From Leptotrichia sp. HSP-342 (GTDB lineage Bacteria > Fusobacteriota > Fusobacteriia > Fusobacteriales > Leptotrichiaceae): a stretch of DNA of 64,000 nt. How positions within the stretch are numbered: position 1 is the first letter of the stretch; the number at the start of each line of letters is the position of its first letter. Positions 28,364-36,939 of the stretch are shown here, piece after piece. The position numbers were made by a program, and so were the translations under genes. The stretch spans positions 1,674,001 to 1,738,000 of the forward strand of contig NZ_CP165646.1 of assembly GCF_041199995.1 (NCBI RefSeq), read 5' to 3'. The notes beneath the pieces are model-generated. The model made no database searches. It saw only the letters and a program-made list of their open reading frames with translations, and was not told the DNA's origin.

Positions 28364-28404
28364 TTAACATTCCTCCCTTTTTACTTGGTCAGTACCAAAT
28401 TAAA

Positions 28405-29256
28405 CTATTTATAAATAAACAACAGAATTTCCCTAAGCAGTTTGCAAGCTAATGCCGTAGATTGTCCAGACTGATCGTATACAGGCGATAATTCATTCAT
28501 GTCAAGCCCCACAATATTTAATTGTGAAATTTTTTCTATTGCCTTATGAAGTTCCACAAAAGTAACTCCTCCAGCTTCAGGCGTTCCAGTTCCAGGAAAT
28601 TCCGATGGATCAAGTACATCTAGATCCAATGTAAAATACACAGGTTTCCCTTTTAATTTTTCTACAACTTCATCAAGTTCATCAAAATTAAATTTTGTTG
28701 TATGAAGATGTTCCTTTGCAAATTTCCATTCATCTCTTTCCCCACTTCTTATTCCAAACTGAAAAATTCTGTCATCTCCAACAATATCCCAACATCTTCT
28801 AATTACAGAAGCATGTGAATAATACTGCCCTAAATACTCATCTCGCAAATCTGTATGTGCGTCAAACTGAATAATATGCAAATCTGGATATTTCTCAGCA
28901 ACCGCTCTTACAGCTCCCAATGTAACAGAATGCTCTCCACCAATCATAAACGGAATTTTCCCATCCTTCAAAATTTTTGCCGTTTCATCCTGAATATCCT
29001 GCAATGTACTTTCTGAATTTCCAAACGAAAGTTCCAAATCTCCTCCATCAAAAACCTTAATATCCTCCAAATCCTTATCTTGATAAGGGCTGTAAGTTTC
29101 TATACCAAAACTCTCATTTCTCATAACCGCTGAAGCAAATCTAGTCCCTGGTCTAAACGAAGTCGTACTATCAAATGGTGCTCCAAAAATAGCAATTTTA
29201 CTCTCATTGTATTCATTGTCACAACCTATAAATGTATGTATATTTTTATTTCTCAT
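28405..29256 (-). CDS. speB: Agmatinase
   Basis: 283 residues, usual for agmatinase. Converts agmatine to putrescine and urea. Ureohydrolase metal-binding motifs are present: GGEHSVTLG near 117, FDAHTDLRDEY near 140-150 (DxHxD), and TLDLDVLDPSEFPGTGTPE near 215-233. The short C-terminal helix QSTALACKLLREIL is typical of the Bacillus-type enzyme. The gene follows speE by 30 bases and completes the arginine-to-putrescine route with speA. Confidence 0.93.
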   Translation of the reverse strand: MRNKNIHTFIGCDNEYNESKIAIFGAPFDSTTSFRPGTRFASAVMRNESFGIETYSPYQDKDLEDIKVFDGGDLELSFGNSESTLQDIQDETAKILKDGKIPFMIGGEHSVTLGAVRAVAEKYPDLHIIQFDAHTDLRDEYLGQYYSHASVIRRCWDIVGDDRIFQFGIRSGERDEWKFAKEHLHTTKFNFDELDEVVEKLKGKPVYFTLDLDVLDPSEFPGTGTPEAGGVTFVELHKAIEKISQLNIVGLDMNELSPVYDQSGQSTALACKLLREILLFIYK

Positions 29257-29286
29257 ATAAATTCTCCTTCTAGTTTTTATTCTAAA

Positions 29287-30129
29287 TTATTTTATTAAAT
29301 CTTTCACATAATTTGGCAAAGCAAAAGCCCCTTTATGCAATTCTGTATTATAATATCTTGTCTCTATCCCAAACTTATTCCATTCATCAGCCTTCAAATC
29401 TTCTACAGGATTATATTTTTTTGAAGCAAATCCAAATAGCCAATGTCCTGACGGATATGTTGGTATATGCAGCTGATAAACTGTTGCAAAGGGGAAAACT
29501 GCTCTTAACTGTTTATTTGCCCTTGCTGTCGCTTTGGCATCTGCCTCATAATATGGGCTTTCGTGCTGATTTACAAGAATTCCATCCTCTTTTAGTGCAT
29601 TAAAGCAATTTCCATAAAATTCTCTTGTAAATAAATCTTCTCCAGGCCCAAACGGATCTGTCGAATCCACAATTACAATATCATATTCATCAGTTTTTGA
29701 ACGTACGAATTTTAGTCCATCCTCATAATAAATATGTACCCTTTCATTATCCAATTTATTTGCCGTCTTAGGCAAGTATTCTCGACAAATATCGACAACC
29801 ATCTTGTCAATTTCCACCATATCAATTCTCTCAATATGTTCATATTTTACAAGTTCACGAACAGTACCTCCATCTCCAGCACCAATTACCAATATTTTAT
29901 TAGCCTTAGGATTTACAGCCATAGGAACGTGAGTTATCATCTCATGGTAAATAAACTCATCCTTTTCTGTCAACATCATAAATCCATCCAATGTCAAAAA
30001 CCGCCCAAACTCTGGCGATTCAAAAATATCAATTCTCTGAAAATCACTTTTTGCACTGACTAACTGCTTATCAATCTTTATAGAAAAACGAACATTTTTT
30101 GTATGTTCTTCTGTGTACCATAATTCCAT
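29287..30129 (-). CDS. speE: Spermidine synthase
   Basis: 280 residues. Transfers the aminopropyl group of decarboxylated SAM to putrescine. It begins MELWYTEEHTKNVRF as in the Bacillus enzyme, with FLTLDGFMMLTEKDEFIYHE near 47-66, the SAM-binding ILVIGAGDGGTVRELVK near 84-100, and the proton-acceptor region VDSTDPFGPGEDLF near 155. Located between the GH108 gene and speB. Confidence 0.95.
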   Translation of the reverse strand: MELWYTEEHTKNVRFSIKIDKQLVSAKSDFQRIDIFESPEFGRFLTLDGFMMLTEKDEFIYHEMITHVPMAVNPKANKILVIGAGDGGTVRELVKYEHIERIDMVEIDKMVVDICREYLPKTANKLDNERVHIYYEDGLKFVRSKTDEYDIVIVDSTDPFGPGEDLFTREFYGNCFNALKEDGILVNQHESPYYEADAKATARANKQLRAVFPFATVYQLHIPTYPSGHWLFGFASKKYNPVEDLKADEWNKFGIETRYYNTELHKGAFALPNYVKDLIK

Positions 30130-30266
30130 CTGCTACACTCCTTTCAATTTGTATTACCTTTTTTTAATATCTAACCTTTTATTTCCAATATTTTGTACTT
30201 TAAAATTTTTTTATAAATTCCTCAACTTTTCCATTGTTTATAATTTTATTCTATTTCTTACACTCA

Positions 30267-30797
30267 TTAAACATTTCTCAAATAATTTTCCTTAACCTTA
30301 ACTCTGTTCAGCCATCCAGCTAGAAAATCATTCTGAGTTACATTATTCTTAGCAAGAGACTTGTAATATTCACGCTGTAAACTGTGATATACAGCCAAAA
30401 ATTTAACTGGATTAACATCATTTAAATATTTTAGTGTCTGAGATCCAATTGCTCCATCCACACTCACAACATTTTTGCCATAAACCTTGTTCAAAGCCTC
30501 CTGAGCCTTTTTAATTCCATATCTCCCAGCATTTACTGAAAAATCAAATATGCTTAGTGCCACTTTATCATTTTTCACTTGATCCAATTTTCTAGCCTTA
30601 TAATATTTTTCCTCATAAATTTTTTGTGCCATTGCTTTTGTTAAATCTTTCATACTACCTTTGTATCCACATTCTCTAGCTCGCTCCTTAGTAATGCCAT
30701 ATTTTGTTTCCCCGCCTTTATCATTTTTATCATTAGAGTAGCTTCCTTCAACTAATAAAATATAATTAAAAAATTTCAAAAATCTGTTGTCAGCCAT
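30267..30797 (-). CDS. GH108-type muramidase (endolysin-like)
   Basis: 176 residues. The N-terminal glycoside hydrolase family 108 signature is clear: FNYILLVEGSYSNDKNDKGG followed by ETKYGIT near 12-38, with the catalytic Glu at about residue 18. The C-terminal half (FDFSVNAGRYGIKKAQEALN onward) matches the accompanying peptidoglycan-binding part. There is no signal peptide, so release would need a holin-like or injection route, as in phages. It sits between speA and speE in the polyamine set, which is unusual; no phage genes adjoin it. Confidence 0.85.
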   Translation of the reverse strand: MADNRFLKFFNYILLVEGSYSNDKNDKGGETKYGITKERARECGYKGSMKDLTKAMAQKIYEEKYYKARKLDQVKNDKVALSIFDFSVNAGRYGIKKAQEALNKVYGKNVVSVDGAIGSQTLKYLNDVNPVKFLAVYHSLQREYYKSLAKNNVTQNDFLAGWLNRVKVKENYLRNV

Positions 30798-30869
30798 TTT
30801 TGTTTCCTTCTTTCATTTATTTTAATTGGAATTTCGCAAACACTGTCTACGTTTTTACATCAAAAATTT

Positions 30870-32333
30870 TCACTCCAAAACAACATTTATCTTTTCAACA
30901 TGCATATCCTCAGTTCCTGTTAATAAACATCCTTTTTCCTTTGCATATTCGATATAGTTTATGATTTCCTCAGTAATTCGCTCTCCTGGTGCTAATATCG
31001 GTATTCCTGGCGGATAAGCCATAACAAATTCTCCACTTATTTTACCCGCACTATCTTTTATGGGGATCATTTCCTTTTCTGAATAAAAGGCTTTTTGTGG
31101 CGGAAGCACAACATCAGGATTTATATATTCATGATCAAACATTCCTGTAGAGTCTTTTGAGTAAAGCCGTTTAATTTCTGCAAGCGAAGATATTAGCCGT
31201 TCTATTTCCAAGCCTCTGTCTCCCGCCGAAATTATCGCTAAAATATTTCCCAAATCTCCAAATTCAATCTGAATTTCATAATCATCCCGCAAAATATCAT
31301 AAACTTCAATTCCAGCAAGTCCAATATCTTTTGTATACACAGATAATTTTGTCGTATCAAAGTCATAAACCGAATCTCCATCAATCAGTTCTTTCCCATA
31401 CGCATAATACCCACCTAGTTTATTAATTTCATTTCTGGCATATTCTGCAAATTTAACTGTCTTTTCAAAAAGTTCCCTTCCATTTATTGCCAAATTTTTT
31501 CTTGCCACATCAAGTGAAGTCATAAGTAAATACGATGCACTCGTAGTTTGAGTCAAGTTTATAACTTGCCGAACATAATCAGCGTTTATTCTCTCACCAC
31601 TTAACAAAATCGAACTTTGTGTTAAAGAACCGCCTGTCTTATGCATACTAATTGCCGCCATATCTGCTCCAGCTTCCATCGCTGAAATTGGTAAATTTTC
31701 ATCAAAGTAAAAATGTGCTCCATGTGCCTCATCAACTAGCACAAACATATCATTTTCATGTGCCATTTTTACAATAGATTTTAAATCTGAACAAATTCCG
31801 TAATAAGTAGGATTATTCACTAATATTGCTTTTGCATCAGGATTTTCCTGAATTGCCTTTTTCACATCATTAATCGACATCCCAAGTGATATTCCCAATT
31901 TTTTGTTAAGTCCAGGGTTAATATAAACTGGAATTGCTCCACAAATTACCATTGCATTAATGGCACTTCTATGCACATTTCTCGGTATAATAATTTTATC
32001 TCCAGCCTTGCAAGTTGCCATAATCATAGCCTGTACAGCCCCAGTTGTTCCACTTACCATAAAATAAGCCTCTTTTGCCCCAAAAGCCTCTGCCGCTATA
32101 TCCTGAGCCTCTTTTATAACCGAAGTTGGATGGCATAAATTATCAAGCGGCTTCATCGAATTAACATCCATCTGCATCGCTTCCAGCCCAATAAAATCCC
32201 GAAATTCCTTATTTCCACGCCCTCCTTTATGCCCTGGCACATCAAATCTCACAACCCTGTTAGAAAGATAATTTTTTAAAGCATCAAAAAGAACTGTCTT
32301 ATTCTGTCTATCTTTATCAATATTTTTCCCCAT
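30870..32333 (-). CDS. speA: Arginine decarboxylase, aminotransferase-fold (SpeA of Bacillus type)
   Basis: 487 residues from the ATG at 32333, whose Shine-Dalgarno (AAAGGAG) lies inside the six codons that follow an upstream ATG at 32351; the downstream start is therefore preferred. Decarboxylates arginine to agmatine with PLP. Motifs: RFDVPGHKGGRGNKEF near 36, AAEAFGAKEAYFMVSGTTGA near 85, LVDEAHGAHFYFD near 210, and the PLP-lysine in SMHKTGGSLTQSSIL near 235. The C-terminal domain ends AYPPGIPILAPGERIT and IEYAKEKG. Lysine or ornithine specificity cannot be ruled out from sequence, but the downstream agmatinase supports arginine. Confidence 0.88.
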   Translation of the reverse strand: MGKNIDKDRQNKTVLFDALKNYLSNRVVRFDVPGHKGGRGNKEFRDFIGLEAMQMDVNSMKPLDNLCHPTSVIKEAQDIAAEAFGAKEAYFMVSGTTGAVQAMIMATCKAGDKIIIPRNVHRSAINAMVICGAIPVYINPGLNKKLGISLGMSINDVKKAIQENPDAKAILVNNPTYYGICSDLKSIVKMAHENDMFVLVDEAHGAHFYFDENLPISAMEAGADMAAISMHKTGGSLTQSSILLSGERINADYVRQVINLTQTTSASYLLMTSLDVARKNLAINGRELFEKTVKFAEYARNEINKLGGYYAYGKELIDGDSVYDFDTTKLSVYTKDIGLAGIEVYDILRDDYEIQIEFGDLGNILAIISAGDRGLEIERLISSLAEIKRLYSKDSTGMFDHEYINPDVVLPPQKAFYSEKEMIPIKDSAGKISGEFVMAYPPGIPILAPGERITEEIINYIEYAKEKGCLLTGTEDMHVEKINVVLE

Positions 32334-32472
32334 TTCTTCAACTCCTTTCATATTTTTTAATTTATTTATAATTTTAAATTCTGTTTTTTTTTAACATTTA
32401 AACAAGTTACATTGACATTTTGATTAGTAACTATTTTTTGTAATTTATATGTTTTTTCTTTTTCTTAAAAGC

Positions 32473-32499
32473 AAAGGGGAACAATCACCATCCCCTTTT
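32473..32499. terminator. Bidirectional hairpin between speD and speA
   Basis: Stem AAAGGGGA/TCCCCTTT with a 10-base loop, followed by TTA on the plus strand and a weak T tract on the minus. It most likely ends speD transcription. The surrounding 32334-32937 spacer holds no gene that I can support; a 16-codon open frame at 32640 on the plus strand is probably chance. Confidence 0.5.
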
Positions 32500-32800
32500 A
32501 TTTCGCAATATTAGTTATTTCAATTTCTTCAAATTATAATATCTGAAGATTTTGGCGAAAGAAACACATAAATGTGTTTAGTAATTTTTATTTCCAAAAA
32601 ATCACGACATTTTCAATTCAATTATAATAGGTAATTTGATGAAAATAGATACCAAGCAAAATTTCGTTAGAAGAAAAATAGCTGTTTGAGCTTTTGTAAT
32701 TTATTTTAAAGTTAAATATATTTATTTGTATTAAAACAATTTATACTCAAAAGCGAGTTCTATTTTTCTTTTATAAGAAAGTTTTGCGTTAAGCGGGGTT

Positions 32801-32828
32801 GTAAGGGCATGGCGTTTGATGCCCTTAC
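32801..32828. repeat. Hairpin repeat-like element downstream of speD
   Basis: Perfect 10-bp arms GTAAGGGCAT and ATGCCCTTAC around an 8-base loop GGCGTTTG, GC-richer than its surroundings. Located 110 bases past the speD stop codon. It could be the speD terminator or a REP-like element; a similar GC-rich palindrome is at 26594. Confidence 0.5.
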
Positions 32829-32937
32829 GTTAAAATAAATAATATAAAAAAAGAAAAAATAACTATTAACTAGACAAATCTAAAATAAAATTTATAAAAT
32901 AGTTAATTTGAAGACTTAATTTAAGTATAAAATATTC

Positions 32938-33801
32938 TTAATAAATATTCATTCCACTATAAATTTCAATCATTTCCTTCCTAAGTCTATCCGTAATTTC
33001 CAGCCGTTTTTTAGGTGCGATTTCATAAACATCTTGATTAAATAGATAATTTTGTAATCTAATTTCCTTTATTAGCATTTTTGTATGGAAAATATTAGAC
33101 TGATATACATTTACGTCAATTGCATCGTATATTTTTAATTTTTCAGGCTCAATATAATCTTGAATAGAAGTTATATTATGATCTGTAAAAAATTTCTTTC
33201 CTGAAATATCTCTTGTAAATCCACGTATTCTGTAGTCAATTGTAATTATATCAGAATCAAAGCTGTCTATCAGATAGTTTAACGTATTTAATGGCGAAAT
33301 TTCCCCACAAGTTGCAATATCAATATCCACTCTGAAAGTGGAAATTGAATTATCTGGATGGTATTCTGGGAAAGTATGCACTGTTATATGGCTTTTATCC
33401 AAATGAGCGTGAACTGTATCTGTATCCTGACTTGCCCCACTTTTTTTTATACTGTTTTCATCCATTCCAATTTCCTCAAAAAATGGCTTTCCTCTATTAC
33501 AAGACTTGTCGATATTTTCTGGACTTATTCTTTCTTCTGCAATTAAAACATTTACAGAGGCTCCTTGCGGCTCGTAATCCTGCTTTGATATGTTCAAGAC
33601 TTGTGCTCCAATCATTTCTGCTACACGAATAAGTATTTTTGTAAGTCTTTCTGAATTATATTGCTCATCAATGTATGCAATATAGTCCTTCTGCTCCCTC
33701 TCTGTTTCCGCATAGCAAATATCATAAATATTAAAACTTAATGTTTTTGTTAAATTGTTAAATCCATATAACTTAATTTTATTATTTTCCAACTCATTCA
33801 T
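32938..33801 (-). CDS. speD: S-adenosylmethionine decarboxylase proenzyme (enterobacterial type)
   Basis: 287 residues from the ATG at 33801 (MNELENNKIKLYGFNNL), which has GGGAGAGGA upstream; an in-frame start at 33816 lies before that site. Makes decarboxylated SAM for spermidine synthesis. The self-cleavage site is HLDKSHITVHTFPEYHPD: the Ser becomes the pyruvoyl group. Alignment by eye with the E. coli enzyme is close throughout (YGFNNLTKTLSFNIYDICYA, QDYEPQGASV, CGEISPLNTLNYLID, DYRIRGFTRDISG), and an extra ~20 residues lie just before the cleavage site. The E. coli-like form contrasts with the Bacillus-like speE and speB beside it. Confidence 0.95.
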   Translation of the reverse strand: MNELENNKIKLYGFNNLTKTLSFNIYDICYAETEREQKDYIAYIDEQYNSERLTKILIRVAEMIGAQVLNISKQDYEPQGASVNVLIAEERISPENIDKSCNRGKPFFEEIGMDENSIKKSGASQDTDTVHAHLDKSHITVHTFPEYHPDNSISTFRVDIDIATCGEISPLNTLNYLIDSFDSDIITIDYRIRGFTRDISGKKFFTDHNITSIQDYIEPEKLKIYDAIDVNVYQSNIFHTKMLIKEIRLQNYLFNQDVYEIAPKKRLEITDRLRKEMIEIYSGMNIY

Positions 33802-33872
33802 CACTTCCTCTCCCATTTCTTCACATTACACTAAAAATTCTTTTAAAAATCAAATAAACCTTTAATTTGAAC

Positions 33873-33978
33873 ATTATAGTAAAACTGCTTTAAAACTAAA
33901 CTCAAAAGGCTATGACTATTTTACTCAAAGCCTAAATTTATATAATTTTTAGTAGTTTAATTTTAAATAGGTTTGAGT
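33873..33978 (-). repeat. 106-bp interspersed repeat, copy A
   Basis: Matches 59788-59893 in inverted orientation at 104 of 106 positions. Relative to the downstream gene both copies have the same orientation: TATAAT at the gene-proximal end. Here it lies 72 bases before speD, so its TATAAT could act as a -10. It contains an AAACTCAAAAGGC / CATAGCC block and paired GGTTTGAGT / ACTCAAA segments. The rest of the 33802-34123 spacer shows nothing else. Confidence 0.85.
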
Positions 33979-34123
33979 GTATTTCAAAACATTACTGACT
34001 CAGTCTTAAAAATTTATTTATTTTTTACATATTTTTATTTATTTTTTATTTTATTTTTTCGCCAAATTATATCATTTATACACAATTTTTACAATTAAAA
34101 TTACAAAATGAATTTTCAAAAAA

Positions 34124-34151
34124 AATCACAGCTAAATTACTAACTGTGATT
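34124..34151 (-). terminator. Terminator of the propeller-like gene
   Basis: Minus strand: AATCACAG/CTGTGATT stem around about 12 bases, then eight T. It lies just after the gene ending at 34165. Confidence 0.75.
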
Positions 34152-34164
34152 ATAATAAAATATT

Positions 34165-35037
34165 TCAAATCATCCTATACTTTACTATCCTATTTTCACC
34201 CCCCATAACATAAATTTCATCTTCAATTACACAAATTTTCACAATTCCTTCCTTCAACACTTTTTCCTGTTTTAAAATATGAAATTTACTATCTGTAATT
34301 ACCAATTCTCCACTTTCCAAACCAATAAAATACTTTCCTTCAAATTCTTCAATATATGTTATTTTTCTGTCAGAAATTTTTATCGAATTATAAAGTTCCT
34401 GATCCAAAATATTCCATATTTCAATTTCTCCATCTTCTGTTCCTGCAAAATATTGGAGTCCAACTATTTTTGAATAAGTGTGATTTGTTTCAGTTTTTAC
34501 TTCAAATATTTTTTTTAATTTATTTTCAAAAATACTTATAATATTTATATGTTTGTAATCTTCCCTAAATTTGATTATGACATTTTCTCCACTTGTAAAT
34601 ATTTTATAATTTCCATTTTTTATATTTTTTGTGAGCTTAGTGGAAATTAATTCTTTTGTATCAACATCGTATGAAAAAAGATTATTATTTTCAATATATA
34701 CGATTCTGCCACTTGTTATAAAGTTCATAACTCTGATTGTGTCTTCAATATCAAATACGAGTTCAACTATTTTCTTTTTATTTCCGTCACATTTATAAAC
34801 TTTACCATTAGGAGTAGAAACGAAAAACATGCTTGAGACAAATAACTGATTTTTTTCCTTTATATATTTTATGATTTCACAGTTTTTTACCTTTCCGCCA
34901 CTTTCCTTCTCAAACTTTTCTTTATTAAAATATATAAGCTTTTCTCCTGTTGTTATAATTCTCTTATTAATTGGTTCAACTCCAAAATCATTGATTTTAG
35001 TTCTATATACTATATCTTCTTCTAAAATTAATTTCAT
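34165..35037 (-). CDS. Predicted beta-propeller (WD40-like) cytoplasmic protein
   Basis: 290 residues from the ATG at 35037 (GAGAGG five bases upstream); a TTG at 35049 inside that site is less likely. No signal peptide. The chain is a series of ~40-residue beta units such as GLQYFAGTEDGEIEIWNILDQ, KYFIGLESGELVITDSK and ICVIEDEIYVMGGENRIVKY, resembling degenerate WD40 blades. It begins 12 bases after the secreted protein gene, so the two likely act together. I do not recognise a family or substrate. Confidence 0.6.
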   Translation of the reverse strand: MKLILEEDIVYRTKINDFGVEPINKRIITTGEKLIYFNKEKFEKESGGKVKNCEIIKYIKEKNQLFVSSMFFVSTPNGKVYKCDGNKKKIVELVFDIEDTIRVMNFITSGRIVYIENNNLFSYDVDTKELISTKLTKNIKNGNYKIFTSGENVIIKFREDYKHINIISIFENKLKKIFEVKTETNHTYSKIVGLQYFAGTEDGEIEIWNILDQELYNSIKISDRKITYIEEFEGKYFIGLESGELVITDSKFHILKQEKVLKEGIVKICVIEDEIYVMGGENRIVKYRMI

Positions 35038-35049
35038 TTTTCCTCTCAA

Positions 35050-35589
35050 TTAGTACATGATATCTTCAGTAGGGCTGTATCCGCTGTCTTTTAATGTTTT
35101 TAACATTTTTTCCCCTGTCTTTGAAAATATTTCATTATTATAGTAAGTTTTCCAGTCTCCATCTATCTTTTTTGTATCCAGAATATACTTAAATAACATA
35201 AAAGTATCTTTTTTAGCTGCATCATAGGTATAAAGTCTGAAAGTATAATATCTTGGCTTTTTGGGTTCATCTTTTTTAGGGATATTTTTGGGAATCAATT
35301 TTGCTATATCATTCTCAAAATCAATTAATATTCTAAAAATATTTTCATATGTCAGTTCTTTTCTTTCATATGTGTTGTACACAAGTCCCACTTCCAAGTT
35401 ATCTATTCCAACATAATATGTCATAAAATCATGTTCTACATCACAATAGATATTTCCTTTCAAATGAGATTTATTTATGAGCTCTATTTCCTTTGTTACA
35501 TATATATTTGGATTTTTTATCCATTTGCAGGTATCTGAAAAAGAAATCCCTGTTACCAATAAAACAAGCAATATGATTATTTTTTTCAC
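35050..35589 (-). CDS. Secreted protein of unknown function
   Basis: 179 residues with a clear signal peptide (MKKIIILLVLLVTGISFSDT; cleavage probably near 18-19). The mature part has two cysteines (CKWIKNPN and NIYCDVEHDF), a YVGIDNLEVGLVYNTYERKE segment and a KTYYNNEIFSKTGEKM tail. No known domain. It precedes the propeller-like gene by 12 bases in an apparent two-gene operon. Confidence 0.6.
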   Translation of the reverse strand: MKKIIILLVLLVTGISFSDTCKWIKNPNIYVTKEIELINKSHLKGNIYCDVEHDFMTYYVGIDNLEVGLVYNTYERKELTYENIFRILIDFENDIAKLIPKNIPKKDEPKKPRYYTFRLYTYDAAKKDTFMLFKYILDTKKIDGDWKTYYNNEIFSKTGEKMLKTLKDSGYSPTEDIMY

Positions 35590-35784
35590 TTTTCCTCCTA
35601 AAATTTACAATTATTATAATAAATTTGAAAAAAATATATTTTAATCTTATAAATTTTTATATCAAATACTTTAAAATAATTTATATATTTCTTTGTTTAT
35701 CTTTTATTTTCATTATTTAAGATATTTAATAAAAGTTTACCATATTTTTTTATTAATTTCAAGATTTACTCCATCTTCAAATTT

Positions 35785-35814
35785 AAAAAAAGAAAATCAA
35801 ATTAATGATTTTCT
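35785..35814 (-). terminator. Terminator of the AEC transporter gene
   Basis: Minus strand: AGAAAATCA/TGATTTTCT, six-base loop, then TTTTTT. It follows the transporter stop by a few bases. The 35590-35784 spacer is A/T-rich with no gene. Confidence 0.78.
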
Positions 35815-35819
35815 GAATC

Positions 35820-36782
35820 TTAGATGTGAATTATATTCAAAATACTCATCAGAATTGGAACAACCAATATAAATAAAATTGTACTTGTTGTAACTACATT
35901 TGTGGAATATCCAATATCTCCATTAGTTTCATTAACTAAAATTGGTAATGCTGCAAACACTGGTGCTGCTGACTGTATCACAAACGTTTTTATTTCCAAA
36001 TCATTTAACTGCACAAAATGTCCAGCAATTTTCAATAACACGATCATGACAATTGACGAAAATACAAATCTTCCAAGTAAAGCCAAGTTCGTATCCAAAT
36101 CAAACCGGATACTGTGAAGTCCCGCATCTGCCAGCACTATTCCAATATAAAGCAATGCAAGAGGTGTTACAACGCTTCCAAGATATTTTGTAGTTTCCAC
36201 AATCGGAGTTATTACTTTTATGCCTGACAAAAGTACAATAAAGGCTATTACAAAAGCAATAAGTGGAGGTGATAACAACTTTTTTAGATTAAACCCACTT
36301 TTCTCATCTTCATTACCTTCCAACGAATCACCTGCCAGAAGCATATACCCTAAAGTCCAAATTGATACAGTATTTGTAATGTAATACATTAAATAATATT
36401 TGGAAGCTGCTTCTCCAAAAAGTGCCATATTTAACGGAAGTCCAATAAATATTGTATTTGCATTGACTACCGCATTATAAAAGACTCCACGCCGTCCTTC
36501 TCTCATCTTCACCAGCTTTATTACAAAAAAAGCTGCAACATATCCGATAATAACCGAAGCAAATGTAAAAATCAAACGATTTGACACTTCCTTCAAAGCA
36601 TCCATATTTAAATATTTCAAGACTGAATAGAATATTGAACAAGGCAAAGCCACATTTGTAATAAGTTTTGACACATTTTCACTAAATGTGTGATGAAACC
36701 AGTGCCTTTTTTTCAAAATATATCCAATCGCAATCATAACAATAATAGGGAAAATACTTCCCAGTGATTTCAAAAAAATCAT
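35820..36782 (-). CDS. Auxin efflux carrier (AEC) family transporter
   Basis: 320 residues with about ten membrane helices in two halves. The AEC family features are visible: a first helix block (FPIIVMIAIGYILKKRHWF), NVALPCSIFYSVLKY near 45, NANTIFIGLPLNMALFGEAA near 107-126, a short charged central loop (GNEDEKSGFNLKKLL), and VIQSAAPVFAALPILVNETNG near 270. Such proteins export or import small carboxylates or amino acids; the substrate here is unknown. It lies upstream of no coupled gene and ends at its own terminator. Confidence 0.85.
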   Translation of the reverse strand: MIFLKSLGSIFPIIVMIAIGYILKKRHWFHHTFSENVSKLITNVALPCSIFYSVLKYLNMDALKEVSNRLIFTFASVIIGYVAAFFVIKLVKMREGRRGVFYNAVVNANTIFIGLPLNMALFGEAASKYYLMYYITNTVSIWTLGYMLLAGDSLEGNEDEKSGFNLKKLLSPPLIAFVIAFIVLLSGIKVITPIVETTKYLGSVVTPLALLYIGIVLADAGLHSIRFDLDTNLALLGRFVFSSIVMIVLLKIAGHFVQLNDLEIKTFVIQSAAPVFAALPILVNETNGDIGYSTNVVTTSTILFILVVPILMSILNIIHI

Positions 36783-36902
36783 TTTTAAACTTTCCTTTCT
36801 TTACTATACCCATTTCTTTCAAAATCAAATCTAATAATTCCATAACATTTAAAGTTGATTTTACAATAATTCACTACAAAAATATTATTTTAAACAAACA
36901 AA

Positions 36903-36926
36903 GCAAGGACTCGTTAAAGTCCCTGC
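36903..36926 (-). terminator. Terminator of glnN
   Basis: Minus strand: GCAGGGACT/AGTCCTTGC (one G-T pair), six-base loop, then TTTGTTTG. It lies 14 bases past the glnN stop codon. Confidence 0.78.
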
Positions 36927-36939
36927 ACTTTTATCAATA

